A stretch of DNA of 64,000 bases from Berberis thunbergii (taxonomy: Eukaryota; Streptophyta; Magnoliopsida; Ranunculales; Berberidaceae), in assembly GCA_003290165.1 (NCBI GenBank), contig QNQO01000527.1, positions 186,001 through 250,000 of the forward strand, in the 5' to 3' direction. Under the pieces are notes generated by a model, which was given only the letters and a program-made list of their open reading frames with translations, searched no databases and was not told where the DNA came from. Below are positions 25,201 to 36,024 of the stretch, one piece after another (the stretch's first letter is position 1; each line of letters starts with the position of its first letter). Made by a program: the position numbers and the translations under genes.

Positions 25201-28200
25201 ATGCAAAGAATCTGGAGGAAGAAATGATGGGGAATAGACTTGTTATTTGGAACGCCAAGTTGCTCTCAAAATGAGGTAGATTGTTGGTCATTGCTCATTA
25301 GATCATCCTTTCATATTCTTGTCTTAAGTCCTAAATAGTATTGACTATTGAGATGATTAGAAATTCTTTTTTTTTGGTGGGGCAATTAGAGAAAGGTGTT
25401 TAACGTTGTTCAGTCACGTGCGGAGGAGACCAAGCACGACGCCAATTAGAAAATGTCTAGATTGACAAGTTAATAGAGGGTATAGACGGAGGGGACGATT
25501 GTTGAAAACTTGGATGAAAGTGGTGAAGGACGACATCCTTAAGTTTGGATTATGCGAGGATATGTGGGAAGACAGCATTGCTTGGAGAACCAAAATTTGT
25601 GTAGTTTGGATTTGATGAATAAAGAGTTGTGCCAATGAATGGGAAGATATGGTACGGAAGGGAATACTTGTGGAAGGACGTGATAAAAGCCAAGTATGAT
25701 CCCATCGACTCCATTTGGCTCTCAAGGCATCTAGTGGCTTCTTAGGGTGTTAGTACCTTGAATACTTCTTGGAGTTTCAATTTGTGACACCACTTGATGA
25801 CACGACACAAATCTGTATAGGTTTGACGCCTCCACCTAGTTGACATGCTCCAACACGATTAACTATTTCTATATTTATGAATATATCCAATTTAACCTTA
25901 CAAAACCTCTTTAGGATAGGTTTTGATACATATTTTCAATTTCGAATAGCATGATTAATAAACTTACAAGTACCTTGAATGAGTACTGGCAAGTTATTAG
26001 AGTTAGTTGACATATTTATTAGGTTGAGTAATTAATCACTGTGGGTTGTCATGACATGACCCATTTGTAAATTGTTTGGCTGTAGGCAACATGGGGCGCA
26101 ACCCAATTAGAAGCTACCTGCCCATTTATTCCCCTACTTTTTCTAATACAAGGAAGGGTTTATTTGAGGTATCGGGGACTGGTGACAAGGTTAAGTCCCA
26201 GAATGATGGCTGGGTTTGATACACAGCTTTTAGATTTTAGAGATAGATTTTCGGTACTTTTTCTTTTTGTAATAAGAACCAAGGGAAGGAAAAACAGTTT
26301 TGATGGCCAGGTCAATTGGTCGATGCATTGGGATTTTCATCAATGAAATATGGTGCTTTGCCTTGTTGAGTTGAACGAGTTTGTAGCTCTATCCAATTTT
26401 TTGAAAATATAAGTAAGTTTGGATGGATGATGAGGGAAAATATTTTTCCAATTTGCTCAAGTTTTTCAAGATTGGCTGTGGATACTTACCTGTGGGTTCT
26501 TTCTACCATATCCAACAAAGTTTATTTGAAGAATAACGGTTCCATATAGGGTACCTTTTTTTTCTTTAAATGTGGACAGCGATGTGGAACATGATTCATT
26601 CTGAAGTAGAACTAGTAAACGAAGCCCGCTGCTGTGTAGCTTACGTGACCTTCTTCATTGCAAGTGGGTAAATAAGTTGTGGAGGAATTTCTTTGGCCTT
26701 TGTCAGGGTGTCTTGGGTAATGACTGCTTCGATGGAGCAGTTGTTGAGGAGTTGGAAGACAATTGTGTGGAAAATTTTCCTTTTGCTTTGTGCTGGACAG
26801 TTTAGAAAGAAAGCAAGAGTAAGATTTTTGTGACTAGTCTTTAGGTATTGAAGGTTCTCATTACTTTATGGGGTTGGGTTTCAAATCTTCCCCTTCCAAA
26901 GGGGTGTTCTTCCTCTTTTAAAGGAATGTTCTTCAAAGGGGTCGATTTATCTTTGGGTCTTAATGCTAAGGCCCATATTTGAGTAATAGCCTGAGTTAAG
27001 CTAATCAATAGATTTTTACCTTTCTTTTTGTAAATTATAATTCAGATGTAAGATTCTGAATGTCTTTACTGTCGATTTTTCTTTTCTTTTCTTGTTTTTT
27101 ACATTTTAGACTCATCCTTTTAGAAATCATTTTCTACTGATCATGATAAGACTTGCTTATTTACCATTTATTTTATACTTTATGGTTAAGATTGAATCTG
27201 GTGTCGTGCTCCAGGTCCTGATGATATGCCGGCACACATCAAATCATCAATGTTTGGCTGTACTCTCACGTATGGGTCTTTAACCATTTAACCCTCTGTC
27301 TTTAAATGAGTATCGCTCCAATTTTTATTTCCAAATTGCAACTAATATATGTATATTGTCTGTTTCCTTGCAGCGTTCCAATTACTGATGGACATCTCAA
27401 TATGGGAACATGGCAGGTAACTAGATATTACTATAGTATTTTAGACTAATTCTCCTTGACTGAAGAGTCAGCTTGACTTTTGGAATGAGCTTAGCTTTTG
27501 GTCTACCATTTCATGAAGCCCCTTCAGTGGTCGCTTTATGACTATTTTCTTTTGATCGTCTACATATTCAAATAAAGTTAAGGGTGTTATTTAATTTACC
27601 CTTGGTTTACCATGGAAACCCCATATCGAAATTGTCCCAACCATATGCCCACATTCACGATCTTGTCTATCCCTCCCCTCTCACTCTCCGCAAGTTGAGT
27701 TGTACTCTCTGCATGCGAGAGCTTAATTGGCTTGACTTTGGTAGAATTGTGTAAGGTTCAATCGACGATGATGTGTTTGGGTGAAAGGCAATTATGTTTT
27801 CCGTTTTATTGAAAAGGATCTCATTCAGGGAAGTTTCTCGCAAGAGAATTTTGGTTTATGAAACACAGGGGATCCTTGATTTATTCTCCATTTGAGGATG
27901 ATGACAGTTGAACATTTGTGAAGTGTTTATCGGTTCTTCTAATGCATCTCCCCAATCTAAAAGCCTAACTTTTGCACATCTTTCACTGATTTCATAACTC
28001 TACTAATCTGTCTGTTTCTTGATGTTGGTTCCTCCTTGTTGATCAATAATCTTAAATGATTAAAAATATCTAGCAATGCCCTTGTGATCCTCTGGGTAAT
28101 TTGTAGTTCTTAGTTTATAGATTCGACATCTTTTACAAGTTCCTACATTTGATTTCAGCCAAAGAATTAGGCTTCTCAGAGAGAATCAGTTCTATACATC

Positions 28201-28700
28201 CAGTAGTTAGATAATGAATCAAATCACTTATCCAAGTGACACTTGAGTTCAACCACAAACAACCACAAGGTTGATGATTATCTTGTAACTTGGAAGAATG
28301 ATTTAACAAATGAAAAGATTAAATAATGAACAAAACTTTCTAGTGAACTCCACAACAATTTGGGAGAGGGAGAGGGTGGTGGTGGTGGCTGGCTGCGTTG
28401 GAGTTGGGTTGGAGATTTAACTTAAGATTGTTTTTAAAGTTTGGTGTTTCCTGGTAAAGGTTGGGCTGAATCTAACAATACTCGTCGTAAATACTAAAGA
28501 AATCTTAGGATTACATTTAAAATCACAGGGAGGTATGGATTTCAGGAGTATGTAAAATCACAGGGAGTATTTTGATGCAACAGATGAGAGGCACACTCCT
28601 CACCAGTCTTTTTGTTATATTGCTGCAGGGGATATGGTTATGTGAGCACCGTGATTATGCAACTCCGCGCAAGATCGTGGTTACTTTAAATGGTGTTTGA
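13225..28700 (+). CDS. YjbQ/UPF0047-family protein, 7 exons across 15.5 kb
   Basis: Exons: 13225-13419, 13707-13767, 13855-13949, 14044-14077, 27215-27269, 27374-27416 and 28629-28700. All junctions are GT-AG in phase. The product is 184 aa from the first ATG or 148 aa from the ATG at 13333. The conserved family core is visible: GCHLITPK (about 58-65), [15 protein letters not shown] (86-100), APWKHT (121-126), [14 protein letters not shown] (149-162) and WLCEHRD (164-170), with histidines placed as in bacterial YjbQ. Some family members have been reported to have thiamine-phosphate synthase activity, but the plant role is unclear. The 36 residues before MAAAAAPKW are rich in Ser, Thr and Pro with few acidic residues and could be a plastid transit peptide (inference). 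Intron 4 is 13.1 kb and full of transposons. The exons show no damage, so the gene looks functional if the long intron is spliced. Confidence 0.92.
14078..15780 (+). other. Left part of YjbQ intron 4
   Basis: No gene is visible. At about 15541-15620 a short unit (AATTATTC followed by CTCAAAAGGG) is repeated in tandem. The intron continues through the nested elements to 27214. Confidence 0.6.
16954..17916. mobile_element. Non-autonomous hAT MITE nested in the hAT transposase
   Basis: The termini are TAGGGATGGCAGTGGGGCGG on the left and CGTTGCCATCCCTA on the right. The flanks CTGTGAAT (16946-16953) and CTATGAAT (17917-17924) form an 8-bp duplication with one mismatch. It interrupts the host transposase relic just after an AFFKKRTS peptide. 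The first 200 bp match the start of the hAT element at 40345, including the subterminal GGATATCCGCCCC-type motifs, so the two belong to one family. Confidence 0.88.
18930..19041 (+). mobile_element. Possible tRNA-derived SINE in the hAT transposase relic
   Basis: A TTAGCTAAGTCTTTGG segment resembling an A box is followed by GAGTTTGATACCC resembling a B box, and the unit ends in a run of nine A (19032-19040). It interrupts the C-terminal coding relic of the hAT transposase. I could not identify a target-site duplication. Confidence 0.45.
19807..20394. mobile_element. hAT-type MITE, 588 bp, perfect 8-bp target duplication
   Basis: GCTGATAT flanks both ends (19799-19806 and 20395-20402). The inverted termini are CAAGGATGCACAGA on the left and, read inward from the right, CAAGGAAGCACAGA. 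The ends carry GTGTCGGACACG-like repeats. It is nested in the 3' part of the hAT element 15789-20527. Confidence 0.88.
20536..21749. other. YjbQ intron 4, unclassified stretch
   Basis: A frame at 20654-20968 ends in a Glu/Lys-rich tail but matches no family I know and has no visible splice partners. No element ends were recognised. It runs up to the Helitron end at 21750. Confidence 0.45.
21750..22210 (+). mobile_element. Helitron 5' portion (TCTCTACTA terminus)
   Basis: The sequence begins TCTCTACTATCTATAAAGCG directly after an A, which is the usual plant Helitron 5' end and insertion context. The next 450 bp align in order with the minus strand of a second copy at 51667-45100. That copy is interrupted by two later insertions that are absent here. 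Neither copy shows a convincing 3' hairpin and CTRR end, so the right limit is approximate. Confidence 0.72.
22285..23150 (-). pseudogene. LINE fragment: endonuclease and reverse transcriptase relics
   Basis: The minus strand shows an endonuclease-like peptide ([20 protein letters not shown], about 22830-22920). An internally deleted jump then leads to reverse transcriptase motifs [20 protein letters not shown] (about 22630-22690) and [20 protein letters not shown] (about 22300-22360). Several stops interrupt it. The motif break after GHFK is where the plus-strand LINE at 23605 resumes, suggesting the two were once contiguous. Confidence 0.7.
23605..25010 (+). pseudogene. LINE 3' part: reverse transcriptase and zf-RVT relic
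   Basis: The plus strand starts with [20 protein letters not shown] (about 23608-23667), the plant LINE version of the RGLRQGDPLSP block. Fragments of the later reverse transcriptase and zf-RVT region follow, including [20 protein letters not shown] and [10 protein letters not shown]. Stops and frameshifts are frequent. The 3' end near 25000 is AT-rich. Confidence 0.68.
25405..25620 (+). mobile_element. RTE-like LINE tail, second copy
   Basis: The plus strand resembles the minus-strand LINE at 6994-7448. It encodes [20 protein letters not shown] and then [20 protein letters not shown] before ending near ATTTGATGAAT. It is 5'-truncated and lacks the longer GATGATG tail of the other copy. Confidence 0.65.
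25640..25735 (+). pseudogene. Short LINE fragment
   Basis: About 90 bases encode [20 protein letters not shown], which resembles the LINE segment between the reverse transcriptase and zf-RVT domains. No other part of that element is visible next to it. Confidence 0.4.
25746..27214 (+). other. Right part of YjbQ intron 4
   Basis: No complete gene is seen. Fragments near 26160-26830 have short open frames but no family I can name; they may be decayed transposon coding sequence. The stretch ends at the exon 5 acceptor at 27214. Confidence 0.5.
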
Positions 28701-29943
28701 AGAGTACCAAGAACATGGGCTTCACTTTAAATGTTTGTCAGATTTAGTCTGATGGTTTGATATACTTCTGTATATAATTGTTTATACACTGTTCGATATA
28801 CTTACGTTTAGTGTTTGGAACATCTACATTGGGTGTTCGTATGGCATAAAGCATTTTAGGCTCTACTTCATTGACAGAGAATGCAAATAGGTTTTTTTTT
28901 TTCCCCTTTCTTTTAACATAGTTTTGGTGTCAAGTCATGTGCAAACTGTCTATCTTGTTGAGTTTCAACAAATTGATTTCAACTTAGAAATTGTGGAAAA
29001 CGTTTTTTCCAAAACTTAGTGGTTGGTGGTGGTGATGGTTGTGTAGGCAAGTGTTGGTGGTGGTGCTTGTGGCTGTCTGTGTCATCATTGTGGTTATGGT
29101 GATGGCATGGATTTTGTCGCGGTGGTTGTAATGGTGGTGATATTGTGATTGTGTTGGTGTAGTTGTAGTGGAAGGGAGTTTTTTTCATGAAAATGTTGTC
29201 ACCAAGGATAGTGATTTCGTTTTTTGATATAATTTTGGAAAGTTGATTTTAAGAAATATTTCATTGTGTATAGAAAAAGCTAAATTTCAGTCGTCGTTTT
29301 GAAGTTATCAATATAATTTAAGCATTTTAAACACTTATATACAACATATCGAGTACCACAATGATGTCATACAAACAATGTATTGCATAAGAATCACTTA
29401 TATAACAAAATGTTAATACTAATCTAAGGTTAAAACCGATTAAAATGTAGGGAATTGAGATTGGACTAACAAAAGAAATGCGGTAACTCGACGATAAAAA
29501 GTATTTCATTAAATTTTGACATATTTCGAGAGATCACATTACTTGGTTGTCAACACATGTTCGTAGGATCTTAATATGAGTAGATCAGCAGAACATTTTT
29601 TTTATGTTCACCATAAATTGCCTATACTTTCATATTGAAAGCCAACACCATTATCAAGACTTTTATCTTGAAATACAATATGAAGTGCTGAATAGGAAGG
29701 GAGCAGTCATCTCTGCTTGTTTCAGTATTAAAGACAACTCAGAAGTTGTCATCTAAAATACCTACGAAATTTCCCCATCCTTTTTCATGATCTGAAGCAT
29801 CATGTAAAGAACCACGTGTATGATACACAATGATAAGTATCTGTAAAGAACAACGTGCATGATACACAATAAGCACCATGGGTACATTTGTTAGAATAAA
29901 CATATCTATCCTATCTAACCTACTCTCAACACATAAGTCTCAT
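28701..29943. other. Intergenic spacer between convergent YjbQ-like and AVT3-like genes
   Basis: This spacer holds the 3' ends of two convergent genes. A GGT/GTT-rich stretch at about 29020-29170 gives a spurious His/Pro-rich reverse frame. No other feature is recognised. Confidence 0.6.
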
Positions 29944-31556
29944 TCATGAAGTGCTCCCAATAGTTCCAAAAACAGTGTTGTAAGTGCCATAGACAGCAAA
30001 AGCTAGCCCAAACACCAAAATGGCCGCATCCAAAGAACTCCTCAGCAACCCCAGAGATGGACCCATGAACATCAGATGAAATGTTGCAGGCAACACAAAC
30101 GAAAGTAATGCGCAGACAGTGCTCCCCACCATTGACGCAAACACACCAAAACCAGGAACGCAAAGAGCTAATAAAGCCATTGTTACCGCTATAAGTGACC
30201 GACTCGTGTATAACACATATTTCTCTGCTCCTGTTCCTGAACTGAGTTTCTGAAACCATTCCCTGTCGTTCAACTTTGCTTCTACTATCTCATGCATCGG
30301 ATGCATCACTATAGGGAATGTGAAGGTTAATGCCACACATAGTCCAATCTGTTCCAGTCCCAACAATATCAGTGCTAGAGATCATATTTGATAAGGCGAT
30401 AAGTTTCAGAAATGGTTGGCAATAACACTAAAACTTTGAAATATATATTACAAGAATTTGACATACATGCTAAGGCATAAAATGGGTCAAATTCGGTTAA
30501 AAGTAAAACTTACCTTTCATCCAAACGCATTAAATATAAAATTTCATTTTTGCTCTAATTAACGTCCAATAATTAAAAAATAAACCTTAATAAAAATTCA
30601 ATAATGAATAAATAAGAAAACGCAAAAACTAACCTTGACAGCAACAGAAGACCAATCATTGGGAAGGTTAAGAGTGATGATATCCTTAGTTTGCTCCCCA
30701 TAAGCCAAATACCCAAACATCCCAAAACACACATAAACAATTATGATTCCCAAAAAAGCCTGTCCTAAAACCCACCCAAATTTTCTCCTCTCCTTCATTG
30801 ACCCATGCAAGGGCAAAGTCATGCCAAATCCTTCAAAACAAAACACTGCCACACCTCCTGCAAAGGGCAACCCTCCTATACTCTTAACTGCCTTCACCCT
30901 CCTAAACCCATCAAACACCTCCAAATCCGCCTTCACCACTATTGTCATTGCCAGGACATTGCAAATATTTGCAAACACACTGAAATACGAGAATGTGGAT
31001 AGCGAACGGATCCAGGAAAGTGCTACCTCAATTGGTAACAGAGCTAGTATAATTGATGATACTCTCAAGTTGTATGTTTGTAACACCGAGGACAGGTTTT
31101 GACCTATGAATATTAAATAAGCTACCGATCCTCCACATTGGGAGATTGCTATAAGGGTTTCCGTGAAGTATCTGCCTTTTCGCCCCAAGGCCTTAAACCC
31201 TAAATCTCCATAAGTTTTGATATCTTCTTGTTTTTCTTTGCATTGAACCTGAAAAAAAGAAATTAAAAATTAAAAACATTAAACAGAATAACTTGAATGA
31301 GATAGAGATGATAAGAAGAACTAACAAGGAGGATCATGCAGTAGTAAGTGATGAGACCGATGACGACGACTCCAATGGTAGCGGTCAGCCAGCCAGCGAC
31401 TTTAAAAGCATAAGGCAGGCCTAGGATGCCAGTTCCGACGATAGAAACGATGATGTTTCCCATGGTTTGGAAGGAAGAAGACGTTCCTGTTCCATTAGTT
31501 GTTGTCGTTGTTGAAGTTAAAGGTTGTTGCAGGGATGACTCTTCGTCTTTTGCCAT
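29944..31556 (-). CDS. AVT3-like vacuolar amino-acid transporter, 3 exons
   Basis: Exons 31556-31326, 31248-30634 and 30348-29944 join in phase with GT-AG sites to give 416 aa, a normal length for the family. It is an Aa_trans (AAAP) permease most like the plant AVT3/AVT4 group, which exports neutral amino acids from the vacuole (family knowledge). After an acidic, Thr-rich tail of about 30 residues, TM1 holds the NIIVSIVGTGILGLPYAFK block typical of AAAP proteins. Later landmarks are SQCGGSVAYLIFIGQNL, FCFEGFGMTLPLHGSMKER, FGYLAYGEQTKDIITLNLP and FTFPIVMHPMHEIVE. I infer about eleven hydrophobic segments. No damage is visible. The ATG at 31554-31556 is the first in frame. Confidence 0.92.
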
Positions 31557-31871
31557 TAAATCTGGGAGAGATGATGAAAAGAATGTGTTTGAGTTCTTTG
31601 GAGTTGTTATTTTAGGATGTTACTAGCTAGCGATCATGTTGTTGAGGACGAATCAAGAAGGGTCTCACATGGGGTGCGAAGGTGATTTGCCTTTTCGTAT
31701 TATTATTATTGTGGAGGCTTTTCTAAGTAAAAACAAGAGGATATCTTCTCTTTTCCTTTTTGTATCAAGTGAACTATTCTCTCCCAAAAGCCGATTTAGT
31801 GGTATCCCACTTCATAATTCGAAACTCAAGTACCTTCAAATCGTTCAAAATTAAATTAGGGTACCTTATAA

Positions 31872-32431
31872 TAGGGTTGGGCAAAAATCGATTTAAATTC
31901 GGTTAACTGACCGAATCGGTTTTTAAATTCTGTTTAGTAACCGAACCGAAATATGAGTAGAAAGAAAATAATTTAAACCGAACCGAACCGATTATAAACG
32001 GTTCGAAATCGATTTACTGTTTTGAACTGACCGATTTATAATCGAACCGACCGATTAATTAGATATATATAAATAACTAAATAACAAGTAGGTGTAAATA
32101 CTTGATTAGTACAACAAATGCACTGCAGTACACCCTGTTGCACTGAATCACCCACTTCTCTCAAAGTTTTCAATTTTGGGCTAAAAATTGGGTCTATAAA
32201 AAAATTGGGCCTGTAAAAAATTGGATATGTTTTAATGAAAGTCTTTCAAATGCTTGAGCTTGAAATTTCGGCTCAATCGAACCGAACCGATCCGAAATTC
32301 GGTTCAACCGAATTTATCGATTTACAAATACAAAATTCGGTTTCGATTTGGGTTTTGGGCAAACCGAATGAAATCAGTTTGAAATCGGTTTGGGGCTCAA
32401 AACCGAACCGAACCGACATTGCCCACCCCTA
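31872..32431. mobile_element. hAT MITE, 560 bp, perfect 8-bp target duplication
   Basis: CCTTATAA lies immediately on both sides (31864-31871 and 32432-32439). The termini are TAGGGTTGGGCA and TGCCCACCCCTA. The subterminal regions are full of CCGAACCGA/TCGGTTCGG repeats in opposite orientation. It lies about 300 bp upstream of the AVT3-like gene. Confidence 0.92.
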
Positions 32432-32960
32432 CCTTATAAGACTCCCAGTCAACATGAGTCGCACATATGCCTGGCGCATGCGCATGCTTCCCCACCACAG
32501 CTTGAATATTCGATAAACCCAATAGGGATCGGCATGAGTGAAATTGGTTAATTTTTAAAATTGTATCCTCCCAATCGGGATGAGTAAATTAGTAGCACCA
32601 ATTTTGATCCATTCGTTCCCGTAACTAATTCAAAATTTTCAGCACTTAATACAAATTTAATAATAAAATAAATAATTTAGTGATTGTGCAATTGACGCTG
32701 TTCGCAACTTGCAAAGAAAAATCAGCCTAATTCATATAATTAAACATTTCCTTCTATTCATATACCAAAAAAAACTTATAAAACAAATTTTCAAATCCTA
32801 GTCAAAATAGAATTGCCAAAATCCTAGCATGAGATAAATAATAATTCCTAAAACTACAAACTTTCCTAACACATTAAATTAGCATCCCACAATTTAGTTT
32901 TTATTCTTACAAGGTTTGGGGCTCATTTTTCTAGATGTAATTGTTGAGAAGTCTAATAAA

Positions 32961-33141
32961 CGAAAATTCTAAATGTCGAGGAAGTGGGCGAGGAAAATAG
33001 CGAGGGGGGGGGGGGGAGTGACCATCCATCCCCCTTGGGATACATGCATGAAAAATGATGGCACGCATCCCGGGGGGATGGACCGTCCCCCCCTCCCCTC
33101 GTTGTTTTCCTCGCCCACTACCTCGATAGGTAGAATCACTC
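32961..33141. mobile_element. Foldback MITE 1 of a cluster, 181 bp
   Basis: The 10-bp direct repeat GTCTAATAAA flanks it (32951-32960 and 33142-33151). The arms pair as GAGGAAGTGGGCGAGGAAAA against TTTTCCTCGCCCACTACCTC. A run of 13 G lies in one arm (33004-33016). A target duplication of 9-10 bp points to the Mutator superfamily. Its edges resemble those of the foldbacks at 33806 and 34355. Confidence 0.75.
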
Positions 33142-33805
33142 GTCTAATAAATTTGAGCAGTGCTACACATGATGCCCTTAGTATCTCATCTTCTTAACTT
33201 GCACGACATGGTTGTCGCATCAACAATGCCATGTCATTAATTATTTTTAGTTTTGTTCACCTTTTCCCTTCTCTCGCTGATCAACACATGAACATACTGC
33301 CTTGTTTGGGTGCATTTTTTGTGTTTTTGTGAGGTTTTTGACACTTCTACCCCGTTCGATTGATGATATTTGTGGTTATGTTTTAAAGAAAATGGATCAA
33401 ACGTGTAAAACCCCTCTAAAAAGATTAAAAAAAAATAGACACCCAAACAAGATAGCATAGAATTATTTTCTTCATTGTGATAGCAATAACAATTCTACTG
33501 CCTCAATTACTTGAATAGCCAAATCAGAAGAAGACGTGTTCCTCTTTTCCTTCTCTAATTTATCAAATGTCAACAAAACAATTGATTCATTAAAATTAAC
33601 ATAAGAAATCAATGAAGTATTTGCTTCCCCATGTCTTTCTTTTGCCACCCGCTAATTAAAGTTTGTTTTGTACATCAAAGAACAGTTGGAAATTGATTTT
33701 TGCTATTGTAGATTCGTGATGGAACTTAGGGTTGGTCATAAAAGAAAATAAACCCTAGATAGAGAGATGAACGGAAATGGAGAGTGATTTAGGTGTTTTT
33801 AACAT

Positions 33806-33987
33806 CCGAAATTCTAGCTGACCTGGAAAAAACCAGCGAGGTTGCTGCCTGGGGGGAAGAATTTACAATTTTGCCCCCCCTCTTTAACAACCTTTTGGAA
33901 AAGGTGTTTAAAAAGGAGGGGGCAAAAGTGTAAAATCTCCCCCCAGGCAACAACCTCGCTGGTTTCCCAGGCCAGGAAGAATTACTT
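33806..33987. mobile_element. Foldback MITE 2, 182 bp
   Basis: The left edge CCGAAATTCT and the arm ACCAGCGAGGTTGCTGCCTG pair with CAGGCAACAACCTCGCTGGT on the right. The flanks TTTTAACAT (33797-33805) and TGTTAACAT (33988-33996) form a 9-bp duplication with one mismatch. Confidence 0.75.
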
Positions 33988-34354
33988 TGTTAACATATGT
34001 TATTTATTTTATCCTTTAAAATTTTTCTAAGTTATATGTTCATGATTCACCTTTCAAATCTCTAGAATTAAAACTTTCAAATCTCAATAACATGAAAATA
34101 TGGAAAACCAAAATAAACACGCCACCATATATGTGTTGTGCAATACTTTCCTTTGGTAGCTAGGACACTTTTAATTTGGTTTAAATTTTTTAAAAGAGTT
34201 ATTTTCCTTTTGAACCCATTAGTTTAGGTCTATTCTTATTTAGCATCCAAAAAAATTTTGTATTCTAATGAGACACCCATTTGAGTTTTGATGGTTAAGT
34301 CAACCAATAGTCATCCATATGTTTTTCAAAATACCAAATTACTTATTCTTTTAA

Positions 34355-34471
34355 CCGAAATTCTTCCTGGCCTAGGAAAACCAGCGAGGTTGCTGCTTGA
34401 GGGGCAAAAGTGTTTTTTTGCCCTCCCATACAGCAAACCAGACATTGGACCTAGGCCCTCTAGAATTACTC
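34355..34471. mobile_element. Foldback MITE 3, internally altered relative, 117 bp
   Basis: It starts CCGAAATTCTTCCTGGCC and shares the arm ACCAGCGAGGTTGCTGC with element 2. The right end CCTCTAGAATTACTC matches the family edge, but the second arm is largely missing. An exact 9-bp duplication, TTCTTTTAA, flanks it (34346-34354 and 34472-34480). Confidence 0.75.
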
Positions 34472-34611
34472 TTCTTTTAAAGTCATGTGACAATTTTGTC
34501 TCAAATTTTTCCAGACGAGCAAAATATCGTGCATCTTGATGCAACCCTGAATCCTTCTTGAGCACCTTCAATTAAGCCATGTGGCCAACCTTCACAGGGG
34601 ATTTGTACCAA

Positions 34612-35100
34612 CCTGTGCGGGGTGTGCTGGAGCGCGTCCTGCGCACCGTTGTGAATCGTTGGATTTCATCCAACGGCTAATATTGACGGAACTCAAATGC
34701 AGATTATGTTGAAAAGGGTGGCAGGTTTTCCATATATTACAGCCGTCAGATCTGATCCGACGGCTGAAATTTTGGCTTGGAAGGTAACATTTGAAAACCG
34801 AGAGAGAGGGTAGCTGTTTGCTTGGAAAATCCATTTGCAAACAGAGTCAGAGCGTTTGGAAAAAAAAACTCATTCTCGATCTAGATCTGAGGGAGAGGAA
34901 TAAGAAGAAGAAGAGAAAGGGGAGAGGAATAAGAAGAAAAAGAGAAAGGGTATCTGAGGGAGAGGAAGAGGAAAGGACATCTGAGGGTTCGCTCGAGAGG
35001 AAGAAGAAGAAGAAGCGGAAGAGGAAAGGGCATCTAAGGGTTCGCTCGAGAGGAAGAAGAAGAAGAAGAAGAAAGGGCATCTGAGGGTTCACTCTAGATT
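34612..35100 (+). repeat. Left TIR of the Pack-MULE
   Basis: This TIR is inverted relative to 38935-39287. Shared blocks include the terminal GCGGGGTGTGCTGGAG, CCGACGGCTGA, GGCTTGGAAAATCCATTTGC and the repeated GAGGGTTCGCTCGAGAGG near 34984-35055. Confidence 0.82.
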
Positions 35101-36024
35101 GAAGCTCTTCTTTGGTTTTCTGGTCTACTTGTTCCCTGGTTCCCTTGTTCTCTAATTCTAGATCAAAACCAGATCAAGGGTTTCCAGATCGAGTGGTGGG
35201 TTTCATGTTGATTTCTTGTGGTGGGTTTCCAGATCTACGATTTCTCAGTGATTTCGTGTTGATTCAAAGCCATCATGTTCGATTTCATGGTGATTGAAAG
35301 ACCTTGGAGAGAAGTGAAGCAAAACCAGATCTAGGGTTCTCAGGTAACACCCTTCTTCTCCATGTTCTTCATCAAGTAGTATGGTCATGTTATTTGCTTC
35401 ATGTCTTCCCAATCTTCATGTTCTTTGCTTCACGTTCACTGGATGGAGTGATGTCGTTCCTTTCCCTCAGTTCTGTTACTTGTAGACATCGGAATCAAAG
35501 AGTTAGTGTCCAACATGGCATTGATATGTTAAAAACTCCACTAAATAAATGGGCACACCTGTTTATTGCATTGCTATTATTATTATCATTACAAACAGAT
35601 GTGTGGGCAGCTGTTTGCAGTGACTCGTGGATGAATTTGGCAATCTGGTAATTTTCTGTATCAAAGTTTTGACAATTGGAATCACAGGCGGGTTCTTCCT
35701 AAAAATGGATTTAGGAGAAAATTCTTTTGGTGATTTTGTGGCCGATTTGGAAGGAGAGAAACAGTCGTATCTTCAGGGGAAAGAAATTGGAAATTCTCTC
35801 CATTTGCAATATGATGGAAATTATGGCAATTCACTGGGCTAAAGTGTGGCTGTGGAATGATTTGGCTAAAAAATGTTTGGTGGAAGTTGGCTAAAAAATG
35901 TGGTATTTAATTCACTTTTACCTTTCTCTTATTCAGATTTCATTTATGTTTCTTTGTAGAAAAATCTTGGTAATTTTGTTGGACTATGTTGTGGTTTCTA
36001 TATAATAGTTCTCTTTTGTGGCAG

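Noticed and set aside
28979..29188. His/Pro/Thr-rich minus-strand frame
   Set aside because: It is the reverse reading of GGT/GTT-rich simple sequence, with no family match.
30743..31102. 119-codon plus-strand frame
   Set aside because: It is antisense to exon 2 of the AVT3-like transporter, which is clearly the real gene.
34791..35092. Lys/Arg-rich and Leu/Phe-rich frames on opposite strands
   Set aside because: Both are produced by the purine-rich GAGGAAGAAG tracts of the MULE terminal repeat and occur in mirrored form at 38814-39193.
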